Positions 48,423 through 59,729 of a DNA stretch of 64,000 bases are shown piece by piece. A program made the position numbers and the translations under genes. Source of the stretch: Maricaulis maris (GTDB taxonomy: Bacteria; Pseudomonadota; Alphaproteobacteria; Caulobacterales; Maricaulaceae); NCBI RefSeq assembly GCF_003634045.1, contig NZ_RBIM01000003.1, positions 246,158 through 310,157 of the forward strand. Direction: 5' to 3'. The first letter of the stretch is position 1, and each line of letters starts with the position of its first letter. The notes beneath the pieces are model-generated. The model saw only the letters and a program-made list of their open reading frames with translations. It made no database searches and was not told the DNA's origin.

Positions 48423-49525
48423 ACGAGGGCTCCGGTGACCAGGCCGTCGACCGCCCGCGCCAGCGCATCGGCGGCATCGGGGCGGCCCAGCGCGCGCGCC
48501 GACTGGGCGCGGCTCGCAAGGTCGTCAGGGTTGGACAAACGGGTTTCAATAAGGGTCGCGATCTTTTCCGCCGTGAACTCACCCTCATGGACGACATCGC
48601 AGGCGACCGCCTGGACCAGACCATCGACATTGGCCGATTGGTGATCATCAGCAGCAATCGCCAGCGGGCAGAATATGGCTGGACGGCCAACGCCCGCGAC
48701 TTCCGACACGGTCGAGGCCCCGGCCCGCCCGATCACGAGATGGCTGGCGGCATAGAGCGAGCCGACATCCTCGAAGAAGGGTTCGCAGCGCGCAGCAATG
48801 CCGGCTGATTGGTAGGTTTCGCGGGCCATGGGGAGGGATTCCTCGCGGGTCTGTTGGACCACATCAAGGCGGGAACGCAGCTTTTCCGGGACAAGGGCAA
48901 CCGCCTGCGGCACGGTCTCCGACAGAATCCGCGCACCCAGCGATCCACCCAGGACAAGAATGTTCAGGCGACCATCACCGGAAATTTCAGGATAACCGGC
49001 GGCGCGGGCGGCAATGATCGGCGCACGCAACGGATTGCCGGTCAGGATATGACGCTTCTTCGCCTTGGCTGGCAGGCGGTCGAGACGTTCAAAGCCCGAG
49101 GCGACGAAGCCAGCCTTGGCGGCGAAGACACGATTGACCCGGCCGAGCACGGCGTTTTGCTCATGGATGGCAAACGGGATGCCCATCGAGCGGGCCACCG
49201 CCAAGGCTGGAAAGGCCGGATAGCCGCCGAAACCGGCGATCACATCGGGCTTCCATTTGCCGACAATCGCCCGCGCCTGGGCAAAACCCTGGGTCAGTTC
49301 CAGCGCCGCCTTGGCCAGCTTGATCGGGTTTTTCGTCGAAGGGCTGGCGGCATGGATCTCGTCGACCGCAACGGCAGGAAAGTCGGCGGCATGGCGCAGG
49401 CCGCGCGCATCGGTAACCAGGCGCACCTGCCAGCCTCGGGCGATCAGCGCCTCGGCGGCCGCGCGCGCGGGAAACATGTGCCCGCCGGTTCCGCCGGCGG
49501 CAATGAGGCAGCGTCTGGGTGTCAT
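48419..49525 (-). CDS. murG: Undecaprenyl-PP-MurNAc-pentapeptide GlcNAc transferase
   Basis: 368 residues. Converts lipid I to lipid II at the inner face of the membrane. [10 protein letters not shown] is the conserved N-terminal G-loop, GFGGYPAFP the middle G-loop, [13 protein letters not shown] the donor-side helix, and [15 protein letters not shown] the UDP-binding region. GT28 family. Four-base overlap with ftsW before it and murC after it. Confidence 0.97.
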
Positions 49526-50649
49526 GCGGCGTAGCGCGGCGTGTAGGCGCCGGGACGGCGGCGCGTGAAGGCCAGAAGGAGGCCGGCGCCGAATGCAAGA
49601 GCGAGCATGGAAGAACCTCCATAGGACACAAAGGGCAGGGTCATGCCCTTGGGCGGAATGAGGTTCAAGTTTACGGCGATATTGACCAGGCTTTGCAGTC
49701 CGAATTGCAGCGCAAGTCCAGCAACGGCCAACTGCGCAAAGCCGTCCTGCAATCGCATCACCTGCATCCAGGCCCGGGTCACCAGGATGGCAAACAGGCC
49801 GATGATCGCTAGCGACGCGATCAGGCCGAATTCCTCGGCGGCAACCGAGAAGATGAAATCCGTGTGCGCGTCCGGCAGGAGGTGTTTGACCTCGCCCTCA
49901 CCCGGCCCGACGCCGGCGATGCCGCCGCGTGAAATGGCCTCGGTGGCGCGATCGATCTGATAGGTGTCGCCGCTCTCCGGATTGAGGAAACGGTCCACCC
50001 GCGAGGCGATGTGCGGGAAGGTGAAATAGGCCAGCGTCGAGCCCGATGCTGCCAGCCCGCCCAGCACCGCCACCCAGATCCAGGACAGGCCTGAGGCAAA
50101 GAAAATCCCTCCGAAACACAGGGCCAAAAGGACTGACTGGCCGAAATCGGGCTGCAGCATCAACAAGCCGATGGCGAGCGCGAACAGGCCAAAGGCAATG
50201 ATCCGCCCGGGCACGGGCGCTCCGCGTTTTTCTTCGGAAAACAACCAGGCCGCCGTGACCAGAAGCGCCGGCTTCATGAATTCGGACGGCTGCAGCGAGA
50301 GCGGGCCAAATCGCAGCCAGCGCGTTGCTCCCTTGACCTCATGCCCCACAAACAGCGTCGCCGCCATCAGGACAAAAGCGCCCATCAGGGCCACCAGGGC
50401 GAGACGTCGGGCGCCCTTGGGCGACAGCGAGGAAATGCCGAGCAGTGCGGTCAGGCTGACCCCGGCAAAGACGCTCTGGCGGTAGAGAAAATAAAACGGG
50501 TCATCAATGCCCAAGCGCTCGGCCGCAGCCGGGCTGGCGGCCATCGACAGCACAAGGCCGGTTACGATGAGGGCAAGAATGACGAAAAGCAGGGTCCGGT
50601 CGATACCACGCCACCACATGCCCAGCGCCCTCGGGAAGCTCTGGATCAC
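49522..50649 (-). CDS. ftsW: Division-septum peptidoglycan glycosyltransferase FtsW
   Basis: 375 residues with about ten membrane helices of the SEDS family. Characteristic segments: RWLRFGPLSLQPSEFMK, LMLQPDFGQSVLL, HTDFIFSVAAEEFGLI and PPKGMTLPFVSYGGSSM, the last near the C-terminus. Polymerises lipid II at the septum together with FtsI. Overlaps murD by four bases and murG by four. Confidence 0.96.
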   Translation of the reverse strand: MIQSFPRALGMWWRGIDRTLLFVILALIVTGLVLSMAASPAAAERLGIDDPFYFLYRQSVFAGVSLTALLGISSLSPKGARRLALVALMGAFVLMAATLFVGHEVKGATRWLRFGPLSLQPSEFMKPALLVTAAWLFSEEKRGAPVPGRIIAFGLFALAIGLLMLQPDFGQSVLLALCFGGIFFASGLSWIWVAVLGGLAASGSTLAYFTFPHIASRVDRFLNPESGDTYQIDRATEAISRGGIAGVGPGEGEVKHLLPDAHTDFIFSVAAEEFGLIASLAIIGLFAILVTRAWMQVMRLQDGFAQLAVAGLALQFGLQSLVNIAVNLNLIPPKGMTLPFVSYGGSSMLALAFGAGLLLAFTRRRPGAYTPRYAA

Positions 50650-52070
50650 GCAACACCCTCCGCCACGGCAACGGCCGGGACCAGCGTCCCGACAAGCTCA
50701 CGGAATGTGTCACCGCGCGCCTCATAACTGGTGAACTGATCGAAGGACGCGGCAGCCGGCGACAACAATATGATCTGTCCAGGCGCCGGATCCGCTCCGG
50801 CATCGCGCGTCGCGGCGGTAAGGGCGCCGGCCAGGTCACCGCACAGCTCACAGGCGATATTCCCGTCAAGTTCACGGGCAAAGCGCTCAGCCGCCTCGCC
50901 GATCAGATAGGCTTTTTCGACACGGTGGAACTGGCTTCGGGCTGCGGCCAGTCCGCCCTCCTTGGCCCGCCCGCCAACGATCCAGCGGACACGTTCATAA
51001 CAGCCCAGCGCCTGCACGGCGGCTTCGGCATTGGTGGCCTTGGAGTCGTTGATATAAGTGATGCCGTTGATCGTCGCGATCCGCTCCTGGCGATGGGCAA
51101 GGCCGGGAAAACTGGCGATCGCATCGGCGGCCGCCCGCCCTGCCACGCCCAGCGCCCGCACCACAGCCAGCGCCGCCGCCGCATTCTGGGCATTGTGCCG
51201 ACCGGGCAGGCTGGGCGATTTGACGAGATCGACAACCGGATGCGAGGCGCAATCGAGCGCGTCATAAACCCGGTCACCCAGCGCGTAGACACCGCGCGCG
51301 AACACCCGGCCGGCCGAGATCGGGATGACCTCCTCCTCCCGGCGCTCTTGTCGCAGCGATGAGTAAAAGGCTGATGTCTCATTGTCATCAATGCCGATCA
51401 CCGCAACGCCGCCCGGCTGTTGCATCGAGAACAGGCGCTGCTTGGCGCGCAAATAGCCCTGAAAATCGCCGTGCCGGTCGATATGGTCGGGCGATACATT
51501 CAGCAGAACGGCGACATCGCAGGCCAAGGTCTGCGTCAGGTCGATCTGGTAGGAGGATAACTCCAGCACATAATAGCTGCCCGGACGCGGTGGCGCCTGC
51601 GCCAAAATGGCGTCCCCGATATTGCCGCCGACCACCACATTGCGGCCGGTTTCGCGCAGGATATGGCCGATCAGGGCGGTCGTCGTCGACTTGCCATTGG
51701 TGCCGGTGATGCCGATCACTTTCGGGCGACGCTTGTCCGGCAGGTCGGCGATCGCCATGGCGAACAATTCGATATCGCCGATCACCGGCGCATCAACGGC
51801 TCGGGCCAGCTCGACCACGCGGTGCGGTTTGGGATGGGTGAGCGGGATGCCGGGCGACAGGACCAGCGCGGCGATATCGCCCCAGTCGCGTCGGTTGAGG
51901 TCGTCCAGCGTCAGACCTTCCGCCTGGGCACGGGCGCGCGAAGGCTCGGCGTCGTCCCAGCACGAAACCGCTGCGCCGCCTGCCTCGAGGGCCTTTGCCG
52001 TGGCTATGCCAGTGCGCCCCAATCCGAACACAGCCACACGGCGGCCTTCATATGCGTGGATCGGGATCAT
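50646..52070 (-). CDS. murD: UDP-N-acetylmuramoylalanine--D-glutamate ligase
   Basis: 474 residues. Adds D-Glu. P-loop GITGTNGKSTTTALIGH, Rossmann-type VAVFGLGRTGIATA at the start, LELSSYQID and NVSPDHIDRHG in the centre, INDSKATNAEA near the C-terminal domain. Upstream gap to mraY is 11 bases. Confidence 0.97.
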   Translation of the reverse strand: MIPIHAYEGRRVAVFGLGRTGIATAKALEAGGAAVSCWDDAEPSRARAQAEGLTLDDLNRRDWGDIAALVLSPGIPLTHPKPHRVVELARAVDAPVIGDIELFAMAIADLPDKRRPKVIGITGTNGKSTTTALIGHILRETGRNVVVGGNIGDAILAQAPPRPGSYYVLELSSYQIDLTQTLACDVAVLLNVSPDHIDRHGDFQGYLRAKQRLFSMQQPGGVAVIGIDDNETSAFYSSLRQERREEEVIPISAGRVFARGVYALGDRVYDALDCASHPVVDLVKSPSLPGRHNAQNAAAALAVVRALGVAGRAAADAIASFPGLAHRQERIATINGITYINDSKATNAEAAVQALGCYERVRWIVGGRAKEGGLAAARSQFHRVEKAYLIGEAAERFARELDGNIACELCGDLAGALTAATRDAGADPAPGQIILLSPAAASFDQFTSYEARGDTFRELVGTLVPAVAVAEGVA

Positions 52071-52081
52071 AAGGGCCTATC

Positions 52082-53185
52082 CTAACGCAATTTCAGGGTG
52101 GCGAGTCCAATTAATGCGAGGATGACCGCAATAATCCAGAAGCGGATGACGATGGTCGGCTCGGCCCAGCCCTTCTTCTCGAAATGGTGATGGATGGGCG
52201 CCATTCGGAAGACACGCTTGCCGAAGAGTTTGAAACTGGCGACCTGGACCATCACCGAGACCAGTTCGAGCACGAAAAGGCCACCGACAATCGCCAGCAC
52301 CAGCTCGTGTTTGATGGCGACGGCGATCGTGCCGAGTGCGCCACCCAGCGACAGCGATCCGGTATCGCCCATGAAGACCATGGCCGGCGGTGCGTTCCAC
52401 CACAGAAAACCGATCCCGGCGCCGATCAGGGCGCCGCAGAAGATCAGGATCTCACCGGCACCGGCGGTGTAATGGACCTGGAGATATTCAGCAAAATCAA
52501 CCCGGCCGACGACATAGGCGATGACGCCGAAAGTCGCCGCCGCGATCATCACCGGCACGATGGCCAGCCCGTCCAGCCCGTCCGTCATGTTGACGGCATT
52601 GCCCGAGCCGACAATGACGATACAGCCAAAGACGAAAAAGAGCGGCCCGATATTGAGCATCAAATCCTTGAAGAAGGGAAAGGCGATCGAGGTTTCGACG
52701 CCGGGCTCGACGCCCAGCGTGCGGGCCGTATGCGTCGCCCAGACGACCGCGATCAAGGCGATGGCGAATTCGCCGACCAGCTTGAAGCGGCCACCGAAAC
52801 CGGCCGTGGTCTGCTTGGTGACCTTGAGATAATCGTCAATGAAACCGATCACCCCGAAACCGGCGGTGACGAAGATGACGATCCAGACATAGGCATTTGT
52901 CAGGTCGGCCCAGAGCAGCGTGCCGACCATCACCCCCAACAGGATGAGGAAGCCACCCATGGTCGGGGTGCCGGCCTTTTCGACCACATGGCGCTCAATG
53001 CCTTCGGCGCGGATCGGTTGGCCCTTGCCCTGTTTGCGGCGCAACCAGCCGATCATCGGCTTGCCGAAGATGAAGGCGATCAGCATCGCCGTCATCAGCG
53101 CGCCGCCGGTGCGGAAGGTGATGTAGCGGAACAGGTTGGCGAATTGCAGGTCTTCCGCCAGCGGCGCAAACAGCAAGTAAAGCAT
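52082..53185 (-). CDS. mraY: Phospho-MurNAc-pentapeptide transferase
   Basis: 367 residues with ten membrane helices. Moves phospho-MurNAc-pentapeptide onto undecaprenyl phosphate to make lipid I. Motif AGTPTMGG near the N-terminus, [13 protein letters not shown] with the Asp pair, [28 protein letters not shown] and the late [11 protein letters not shown]. These cover the conserved catalytic sites. Confidence 0.97.
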   Translation of the reverse strand: MLYLLFAPLAEDLQFANLFRYITFRTGGALMTAMLIAFIFGKPMIGWLRRKQGKGQPIRAEGIERHVVEKAGTPTMGGFLILLGVMVGTLLWADLTNAYVWIVIFVTAGFGVIGFIDDYLKVTKQTTAGFGGRFKLVGEFAIALIAVVWATHTARTLGVEPGVETSIAFPFFKDLMLNIGPLFFVFGCIVIVGSGNAVNMTDGLDGLAIVPVMIAAATFGVIAYVVGRVDFAEYLQVHYTAGAGEILIFCGALIGAGIGFLWWNAPPAMVFMGDTGSLSLGGALGTIAVAIKHELVLAIVGGLFVLELVSVMVQVASFKLFGKRVFRMAPIHHHFEKKGWAEPTIVIRFWIIAVILALIGLATLKLR

Positions 53186-53192
53186 GGGCGGA

Positions 53193-54617
53193 TCAGGCCT
53201 CCGTCAATCCGAATGCGGTACCATCGACAAGAACCGAGGCAATCTTGTGAAGCCCGGAGCCATTGGAGCCCTTGATGAGCACCACATCGCCCGGCCGCAC
53301 CATGGATTTCACCTGTTCCAGCCCCTCGCCCGCATCCTGCGCATAGCCTGCACGAACATTGTTCGGCAAGGCATCATGCAGATGCTTCATGCGACGACCG
53401 CACGGCAGGACGGCGTCCACACCTGCAGCGGCGAGATTGTCGGCCAAGGCAGCGTGCAGCCGGTTTTCGTCGAGACCCAGTTCCAGCATGTCGCCGAGGA
53501 CCGCAATCCGGCGTCCGGCGCCGGTCGGCGATGCCGAGCCCAGCGCCTCGATGGCCGCTGCCATCGACACAGGATTGGCGTTGTAGGCGTCGTCCAGCAG
53601 GGTGAAATCACCGCCGCCGGGCAAGGCGATCCGCACGGCCCGGCCGCGGCCCGGCTCGGCACCGACACCGGACAGCGCCTCCGCAACATCCCGCGCATCG
53701 AGGCCGGCCCCGGCACAAGCCGCAAAGATGGCGCCGGCATTCCAGGCCCAGTGGGCACCGGTCGCGGCAAGGCGGAACGGCGCCCGGATGCCGAGCACAT
53801 TGGCGACACCGCGAGACCCGTCCAGACCGGTCTCGAAACTTTCAATCCGGATCGCCGCGCTCGCGTCGGTCCCGAAATCGAGCATGAAGGCGGCGCAGGA
53901 ATGCTTGGCATGGCGGGCCAGACGTTCGGCCAGCGCATCATCGGACGGGTAAATGGCAACCCCGTCCTGTTCCAGCCCCTCAAAGATTTCCGACTTGGCG
54001 TCGGCGATCGCCTCGACACTGCCGAGATGTTCCAAATGGGCCGGGGCGATGCGGGTGATCAGGGCGACATGCGGCCGGACCAGGGAGGCCAGGTCGCGGA
54101 TCTCGCCGGCATGGTTCATGCCCAGCTCGAAAACGGCCCGTTCGCTGTCGCGCGGCATGCGCGCCAGGGTCAGCGGCACGCCCCAGTGATTATTGTAGGA
54201 TTTGACGCTCCAATGGGCCGGACCGGCGGCGCGGAAGACGGCAGCAATGGCTTCCTTGACACTGGTCTTGCCGACACTGCCCGTCACGGCGACCCGGATG
54301 GCAGAGCTGCGGTCACGCGCTGCCGTGCCCAGCGCCCGCAGCGCTTGCAGCGCATCCTTGGCCAGCAGCGCCGGCTCGACGCCGGTATCACCGCGCTCGA
54401 CCAGGCTGGCGGCGGCGCCTTTTTCCATGGCGGCAGCGACAAAGTCATGCCCGTCGCGCGCGTCCTGCAGAGCCACGAACAGATCGCCCGGTTCCAGCGT
54501 TCGGGTATCAATGGAGACCCCGGTCGCGGTCCAGCCCGGCTCGCCGATCAACATGCCACCCGTGGCCGCCATCGCCTGACCGGATGTCCAGAGCGGGCGC
54601 TTCGCCTCCTCAGACAT
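53193..54617 (-). CDS. murF: UDP-MurNAc-tripeptide--D-Ala-D-Ala ligase
   Basis: 474 residues from ATG 54617, overlapping murE by eight bases. Adds D-Ala-D-Ala. P-loop [13 protein letters not shown], substrate motif [20 protein letters not shown], and [11 protein letters not shown] at the active site. A seven-base gap separates it from mraY. Confidence 0.97.
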   Translation of the reverse strand: MSEEAKRPLWTSGQAMAATGGMLIGEPGWTATGVSIDTRTLEPGDLFVALQDARDGHDFVAAAMEKGAAASLVERGDTGVEPALLAKDALQALRALGTAARDRSSAIRVAVTGSVGKTSVKEAIAAVFRAAGPAHWSVKSYNNHWGVPLTLARMPRDSERAVFELGMNHAGEIRDLASLVRPHVALITRIAPAHLEHLGSVEAIADAKSEIFEGLEQDGVAIYPSDDALAERLARHAKHSCAAFMLDFGTDASAAIRIESFETGLDGSRGVANVLGIRAPFRLAATGAHWAWNAGAIFAACAGAGLDARDVAEALSGVGAEPGRGRAVRIALPGGGDFTLLDDAYNANPVSMAAAIEALGSASPTGAGRRIAVLGDMLELGLDENRLHAALADNLAAAGVDAVLPCGRRMKHLHDALPNNVRAGYAQDAGEGLEQVKSMVRPGDVVLIKGSNGSGLHKIASVLVDGTAFGLTEA

Positions 54618-56061
54618 TGGCTGCCTCCCTTTCGGCCAGGGCGACACGGCCCTGTTCGCGATCATCAAACGGGTGCACCACATCGCCGACGGTCTGACCG
54701 GTCTCATGCCCCTTGCCGGCAATCAGCAGGCAATCGCCGGCGCGCAGCATGGTGACACCGCGGCGAATGGCTTGCGCCCGGTCGGCGATCTCCTCGGCGC
54801 CGGGACAGCCCTTCAGGATGGCCTTGCGGATCAGGGCCGGGTCTTCCGAGCGCGGATTGTCGTCGGTGATGATGACATGATCGGCCTGGTTGGCGGCGAT
54901 CACGCCCATTTTTGCACGTTTGGAGGCATCGCGATCGCCGCCACAGCCGAACACCACGATCACCCGGCCGCGGGTGTGCGGACGCGCCGCGCGCAACAGC
55001 TTGTCGAGACCGTCCGGCGTGTGGGCATAATCCACCAGGACCGGCGCCGCCTCGGCCGTTTCGCCAACCTTCTCCAACCGGCCCGGCACGCCGGTCAGGG
55101 TTTTCAGCGTCGCCAGCACGCTGGCTTCATCCACGCCATCGGCCAGGGCAATGGCGGCCGCGCCAAGCGCGTTGAGGATCTGGAACTCGCCGACCAGCGG
55201 GATGTCGAGCGCATGCTCACGGCCGCGCCAGGCGAAAACGACACTCTGGCTGGCCGGGCGCGGCGTGATCTCGCGGATGGTGAGGTCCGCACCGCGCCAA
55301 CCCATCGTCAAAACGTCGAGACCGCGCGCGCGGGCCGTCTCGGCCATCTTGCCACCCCACTCGCTGTCGACATTGATTACGGCCCGGCCATTGGCGGGCA
55401 GACGTTCCGTGAAGAGCTTTAGTTTGGATGCGTAGTAATCGGCAAAATCAGGATGATAATCGAGATGGTCCTGGGTCAGATTGGTGAAAGCGCCCACACT
55501 GAGCCGGACCCCGTCCATACGATGCTGCTTGAGGCCGTGACTGGAGGCTTCCATGCCGAGATGGGTGACGCCCTCGCCGGCCAACCGGTCCAGCGCCGCC
55601 TGCAAGGCCACCGCGTCGGGCGTCGTGTATCCGGTCACTTCCACCGTGTCACCGCGGGTGACGCCGAGCGTGCCGAGACAGGCCGCCTCCAGCCCCGCCC
55701 CGGCCCAGATCTGGCGCAGGAATTCCACGGTCGAGCTTTTGCCATTGGTGCCGGTGATGGCAACGATGTGCTCCGGCTGGCGCGGATAAAAACGCGCCGC
55801 CATGCGGGCCAGCAGCGCCGCCGGCTCCGGCACGGTGATCACCGGCACAGGCGCCTCGACCGGCGCATCGGTCAGGATGGCCGAAGCGCCTGCGGCCAGC
55901 GCCTTGGGGATAAAATCACGCCCATGCACTTTCACGCCCGGCAGAGCCGCAAACACAAAGCCTGGCTCAACCTTGCGGCTGTCCAGCGTCAGCCCGCGCA
56001 CGACCAGGTCGGCATTGCCGATTGCCAGATCTTCGCCGCGCAGCAACTCATCCAGGGTCAC
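54610..56061 (-). CDS. murE: UDP-MurNAc-dipeptide--meso-diaminopimelate ligase
   Basis: 483 residues. P-loop ITGTNGKSSTVEFLRQI, and the DNPRSEDP motif that identifies the meso-diaminopimelate-specific type. Central LGMEASSHGLKQHRMDG and FTNLTQDHLDYH, and VDYAHTPDGLDKLL. The peptidoglycan is therefore of the A1-gamma, meso-DAP kind. The ATG overlaps the ftsI stop by four bases. Confidence 0.97.
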   Translation of the reverse strand: MTLDELLRGEDLAIGNADLVVRGLTLDSRKVEPGFVFAALPGVKVHGRDFIPKALAAGASAILTDAPVEAPVPVITVPEPAALLARMAARFYPRQPEHIVAITGTNGKSSTVEFLRQIWAGAGLEAACLGTLGVTRGDTVEVTGYTTPDAVALQAALDRLAGEGVTHLGMEASSHGLKQHRMDGVRLSVGAFTNLTQDHLDYHPDFADYYASKLKLFTERLPANGRAVINVDSEWGGKMAETARARGLDVLTMGWRGADLTIREITPRPASQSVVFAWRGREHALDIPLVGEFQILNALGAAAIALADGVDEASVLATLKTLTGVPGRLEKVGETAEAAPVLVDYAHTPDGLDKLLRAARPHTRGRVIVVFGCGGDRDASKRAKMGVIAANQADHVIITDDNPRSEDPALIRKAILKGCPGAEEIADRAQAIRRGVTMLRAGDCLLIAGKGHETGQTVGDVVHPFDDREQGRVALAEREAANV

Positions 56062-57815
56062 GGGATCATCTCCGGCATCAGGGCCGCGCGAACCAGGGCG
56101 GCGCGACCGACCGGGTCTTCATTCGACCGTTCAACACCAAGAATGGGCGCGATCCGTGCCACGATCTCACCCACCGCCGGTGCGGCCACACGGCCGCCGG
56201 TCGGGCGAAGATAGGTCGGTTCGGGCATTTGCGGTTCGTCGAGCAGCACAAGGATCGCATATTGCGGATCATTGGCCGGGAAAATCGCCGAAAATGAGGA
56301 GATGAGACGGTTACCATCATAGCCGCCGCGCGAGGGCTTGTCGGCGGTGCCGGTCTTGCCGGCGACCAGATAGCCGACAGCCTCGGCACTGCCACCGGTT
56401 CCACCCACCACATTCTCACGCATCAGGGCCAGCACATCACGCGCGACCTCGGAGCGCATCACCCGCTCGCCGAGAATGGTCTCGTCCGCAGCCACCGGCA
56501 GCAGGGTCGGCGGCACATAGACACCGTCATTGGCGATCGCAGCAAAGGCGGCAATCGTCGCGATCGGGCTGACCGCGATGCCATGACCATAGGAAATCGT
56601 GACGGTCTCGGTCGGACCCCAATTGCGCGGCAATAGCGGGTCGGCGCTTTCGGCGAGCTCGATCGGCGCGCGCTCGAGAAGACGCAGATCGCCCAGGAAG
56701 CCGCGCTGGGCCTCGGCGCCGACTTCCAGCGCCATGTGGCCGGAGCCGATATTGGAGGAATGGGTGAAGATTTCCGGCACAGTCAGCCAGCGCTCCTCAC
56801 CGTGATAATCATTGATGCGAAAGCCACCGACGGCAAGCGGCGCGCGGGCGTCATAGCGGCTCTCCAACGTGGCCGTCTCCGCTTCCAGCGCCACGGCAAC
56901 CGTAAAAGCCTTGAAGGTGGAGCCCATCTCATAGACCGACTGTGCGGCCCGGTTCAGGCGTTCGCCGGGACTGGCATCGGCGGGCCGGTTGGGATCAAAA
57001 TCAGGCAGCGAGACCATGCCGAGGATTTCGCCGGTGCGGACATTCATGACGATGCCGGTGGCGGCCAGCGCCCGGTATTCGGTCATGGCAGCGCGCAGGA
57101 CTTCGTCGACATGGAATTGCACCGCCATGTCGATCGACAGGGCCACCGGGCGGCCATCGCCCGACATCAACGCACTGTCAAAAGCCCGCTCGGCTCCGGC
57201 AAGGCCATCCATGTCGCGATTGGTATAACCGACCACATGCGAGGCCAGTCGGCCACGCGGATAGACCCGGTGCGGTTCGGTACGAAATTCCAGACCCGGC
57301 AGGCCGAGCGCGAATACCGCCTGGCGCTGGCGCGGGGTGAGATTGCGGCGTACCCAGACGAAGCGGCGGCGCGAGCCGAGATCTTCCGTCAACGCCTCGA
57401 TATCGATACCGGGCAGCACGGTCGCCAGCATTTCCGCGGTTTCCGCCGCATCCCAGACCAGGGCCGGATCGGCGTAGAGGGAGTGGGTTTCCAGCGTTGT
57501 GGCCAACACTTGGCCGGTGCGGTCAAACAGGTCGCCGCGGGCCGTGTCGGCCACGGCCTGACGTATCGGCGAAGCGGCATCGGCCGGCCCGGTCACCGCC
57601 ACTTCAATGGCCCGACCGGCCAGCACGGCAAAGCCGAGCGCCAGGGACAGGCCCATGACACGCAAACGCCCGCGCGAGGCATCCATGGCCCGGGTTTCGT
57701 CGCTTTCAATCCGCAGCAGGCGCTGCATGTCGGCCGGCGCCGCCTCCGCCAGCGGCGGCGGGGCCAGGGTGCGCGCCTCGGCCGATACCTGTTTGCGGAA
57801 CGGCCACAGACGCAT
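56058..57815 (-). CDS. ftsI: Division-specific transpeptidase FtsI (PBP3)
   Basis: 585 residues. Cytoplasmic tail, one membrane helix (about 52-72), pedestal domain and transpeptidase domain with SxxK at Ser299 (GSTFKAF), SxN in THSSNIG and KTG in AGKTGTADKP. It cross-links septal peptidoglycan with FtsW. The last residue codon abuts ftsL (one-base overlap). Confidence 0.96.
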   Translation of the reverse strand: MRLWPFRKQVSAEARTLAPPPLAEAAPADMQRLLRIESDETRAMDASRGRLRVMGLSLALGFAVLAGRAIEVAVTGPADAASPIRQAVADTARGDLFDRTGQVLATTLETHSLYADPALVWDAAETAEMLATVLPGIDIEALTEDLGSRRRFVWVRRNLTPRQRQAVFALGLPGLEFRTEPHRVYPRGRLASHVVGYTNRDMDGLAGAERAFDSALMSGDGRPVALSIDMAVQFHVDEVLRAAMTEYRALAATGIVMNVRTGEILGMVSLPDFDPNRPADASPGERLNRAAQSVYEMGSTFKAFTVAVALEAETATLESRYDARAPLAVGGFRINDYHGEERWLTVPEIFTHSSNIGSGHMALEVGAEAQRGFLGDLRLLERAPIELAESADPLLPRNWGPTETVTISYGHGIAVSPIATIAAFAAIANDGVYVPPTLLPVAADETILGERVMRSEVARDVLALMRENVVGGTGGSAEAVGYLVAGKTGTADKPSRGGYDGNRLISSFSAIFPANDPQYAILVLLDEPQMPEPTYLRPTGGRVAAPAVGEIVARIAPILGVERSNEDPVGRAALVRAALMPEMIP

Positions 57816-58198
57816 CAGTCCGGACCTCCGACCTGGGTCGGCTCGGCCATTGCCATGGTGCCCTCCCCCTGACGCACCCGCGTCTGGTCACGGCGCATGC
57901 CGGTCTCTTCCGGGCGGGCATCGGCGAGCAGGGGCAGATCGCTCAATTCGACCTCCCGCGACGGGTCCAGCGGCTCAAAACCGAGATAGCGCCGGGCCAG
58001 GGCGCGCAGGCGCTCCGGGTCTTCCAGATGGGCGATCTCGACATTGAGCACATTGATCTGACGGCGTTCTTCGGCGAGTTGGGCCTGGATGTCCTCGAGC
58101 CGCTCCTGCGAACTCTTGGCCTCGGCCTTGGCGATATAGAGCGCGACCGCGAGGGCTGCGGCAACGACGAACGCAATCGCATTGAGCGTGCGGATCAT
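57815..58198 (-). CDS. ftsL: Cell-division protein FtsL
   Basis: 127 residues. One N-terminal membrane helix (about 5-24) followed by a coiled coil [20 protein letters not shown] and [20 protein letters not shown], the usual FtsL arrangement that partners FtsB and FtsQ. Sequence conservation is low in this family; position between rsmH and ftsI supports the call. The acidic/arginine tail is longer than in E. coli. Confidence 0.88.
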   Translation of the reverse strand: MIRTLNAIAFVVAAALAVALYIAKAEAKSSQERLEDIQAQLAEERRQINVLNVEIAHLEDPERLRALARRYLGFEPLDPSREVELSDLPLLADARPEETGMRRDQTRVRQGEGTMAMAEPTQVGGPD

Positions 58199-59202
58199 AG
58201 CGCGGCCTCCAGACGGGCGAGCGGAACAATACTCGTGTGAAGCGCCGGACTGTCGGTCCAGGCAGGCGCTTCGGTTCGAATGGCGGCACGCAGCTTGGCT
58301 GAACGGGCCCGCGGATTTTCCGCGGCTTCCTCATCGCTGGCCGCCACGGCGCGACGGGTCAGCAGGGAGAAGCTCGGCGCCGGACCGGCTTCCACCGCCG
58401 GCTCATGGCGCGAACCACCACCTCCGGCGAGGCCGGCACGGCTTCGCAGGAAGGTCTTGACCATGCGGTCTTCCAGTGAATGGAAGGTAACCACGACCAG
58501 CCGCCCCAGCGGGGTCAGCAGCTGCTCCGCCGCCTCCAGCGCCCGGGCCAGCTCGCCCAACTCGTCATTGACGAAAATGCGCAGCGCCTGGAAGACTTTT
58601 GTCGCCGGGTGAATTTTGGAATGTTTTCCGCCAGTTGCGCGCGTGACGATTTCCGCGAGCCGGTCCGTCGTCTCGATTTTCGCTTCCGAACGCGCGGTGC
58701 AGATGAATTTCGCGATCCGGCGCGAGCGACGCTCTTCGCCGTAAACATAAAATATGTTCGCGAGCTCTTCTTCTTTCAAACGATTGACCGCATCGGCCGC
58801 CGTCGGGCCACTGGCCGCCATGCGCATGTCCAGCGGACCCTTGCGCATGAAGGAGAAACCGCGCTCGGCCTGGTCGATCTGCATGGAGGACACGCCGATA
58901 TCCAGCACGATGCCGTCGACCTGCTCGATACCGCGAAAGGCCAGAACCTCGCCCATCTCCGAGAATGGCGCCTCGGCGAAGGAGAAACGGCCGCCGGAGG
59001 CCTGCACCAGCTGCGTCGCGGCAGGCTGGACAGCCGGATCGCGATCAATACCGATCAGCTTGCAGTCGGCTGCGGAGAGAATGCCGCGCGAATAGCCGCC
59101 GGCGCCGAACGTGCCGTCAATATACAAGGCCCCGCCGCGCGGCTCGAGCGCGTGCAGGACCTCATCCAGCATGACCGGAATATGCGGCGCCGCGCTCATC
59201 AC
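58195..59202 (-). CDS. rsmH: 16S rRNA m4C1402 methyltransferase
   Basis: 335 residues. Methylates N4 of C1402 of 16S rRNA. SAM motif around [16 protein letters not shown], then [35 protein letters not shown] and the late [13 protein letters not shown] with the catalytic loop. Overlaps mraZ by four bases and ftsL by four. Confidence 0.97.
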   Translation of the reverse strand: MMSAAPHIPVMLDEVLHALEPRGGALYIDGTFGAGGYSRGILSAADCKLIGIDRDPAVQPAATQLVQASGGRFSFAEAPFSEMGEVLAFRGIEQVDGIVLDIGVSSMQIDQAERGFSFMRKGPLDMRMAASGPTAADAVNRLKEEELANIFYVYGEERRSRRIAKFICTARSEAKIETTDRLAEIVTRATGGKHSKIHPATKVFQALRIFVNDELGELARALEAAEQLLTPLGRLVVVTFHSLEDRMVKTFLRSRAGLAGGGGSRHEPAVEAGPAPSFSLLTRRAVAASDEEAAENPRARSAKLRAAIRTEAPAWTDSPALHTSIVPLARLEAAL

Positions 59203-59657
59203 ACGCCTCCCGGGCGCGGCGGCAGTTTCAGCGCGCGCTTGTTGTCACGGGCAAAGCTCTGGGCGCTGGATTTGTGCTCCTCGAACCGCTCCGGCGACCA
59301 GATCTCGAAACGCGAACCGAGGCCGACAAAGGTCGCCTTGGTATCGAGACCGGCATGATCGGCGAATTCCTTGGGCAGGGTGACGCGGCCATTGGAGTCA
59401 AAAGCTAACGGGCGGGCGGCACCGAAAATGGCGCGCTCGAAAGCGACACGCGCGTCATCATAGGGGTCCATCTCCTCGATCAGCGCCTGATAGCGCTCGA
59501 GCAGGGCCTGGCCGCCCCCTTCCAGATAGGGACCATCGAAGGAGGGCCAGCAGATGATGCCGTCAAAGGGCCCACCCCGAACCACCGCACGGAAATCGGC
59601 CGGAACGGAAACCCGCCCCTTGGCGTCGACGCCGTTGATGGTGGTGGACAAAAACAC
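59199..59657 (-). CDS. mraZ: Transcriptional regulator MraZ
   Basis: 152 residues. Two SpoVT/AbrB-like halves, each with a conserved D-x-x-G-R motif: [17 protein letters not shown] near the start and [19 protein letters not shown] in the second half. First gene of the division cluster, and it should regulate its own promoter through the TGG boxes upstream. Confidence 0.95.
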   Translation of the reverse strand: MFLSTTINGVDAKGRVSVPADFRAVVRGGPFDGIICWPSFDGPYLEGGGQALLERYQALIEEMDPYDDARVAFERAIFGAARPLAFDSNGRVTLPKEFADHAGLDTKATFVGLGSRFEIWSPERFEEHKSSAQSFARDNKRALKLPPRPGGV

Positions 59658-59694
59658 GCTTTGTGGCTCCCCGGACCCTGCACGCTACCCCGCA

Positions 59695-59729
59695 TGGTTA
59701 ATGATGGGATAACATGGGATCAGATGGGA
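59695..59729. promoter_or_regulatory. MraZ-box-like repeats upstream of mraZ
   Basis: TGGTT at 59695 and TGGGA at 59705, 59715 and 59725: three exact and one degenerate copy, exactly 10 bp apart so all lie on one helix face. In E. coli MraZ binds three TGGGN motifs with 5-bp spacers in the same relation to its own gene. Here they lie 38-72 bases upstream of the mraZ start, on the strand opposite to it. Confidence 0.65.

Noticed and set aside
52184-54755. Long plus-strand frames opposite mraY and murF
   Set aside because: Antisense to genes with full catalytic motifs; high-GC codon bias makes such open frames frequent.
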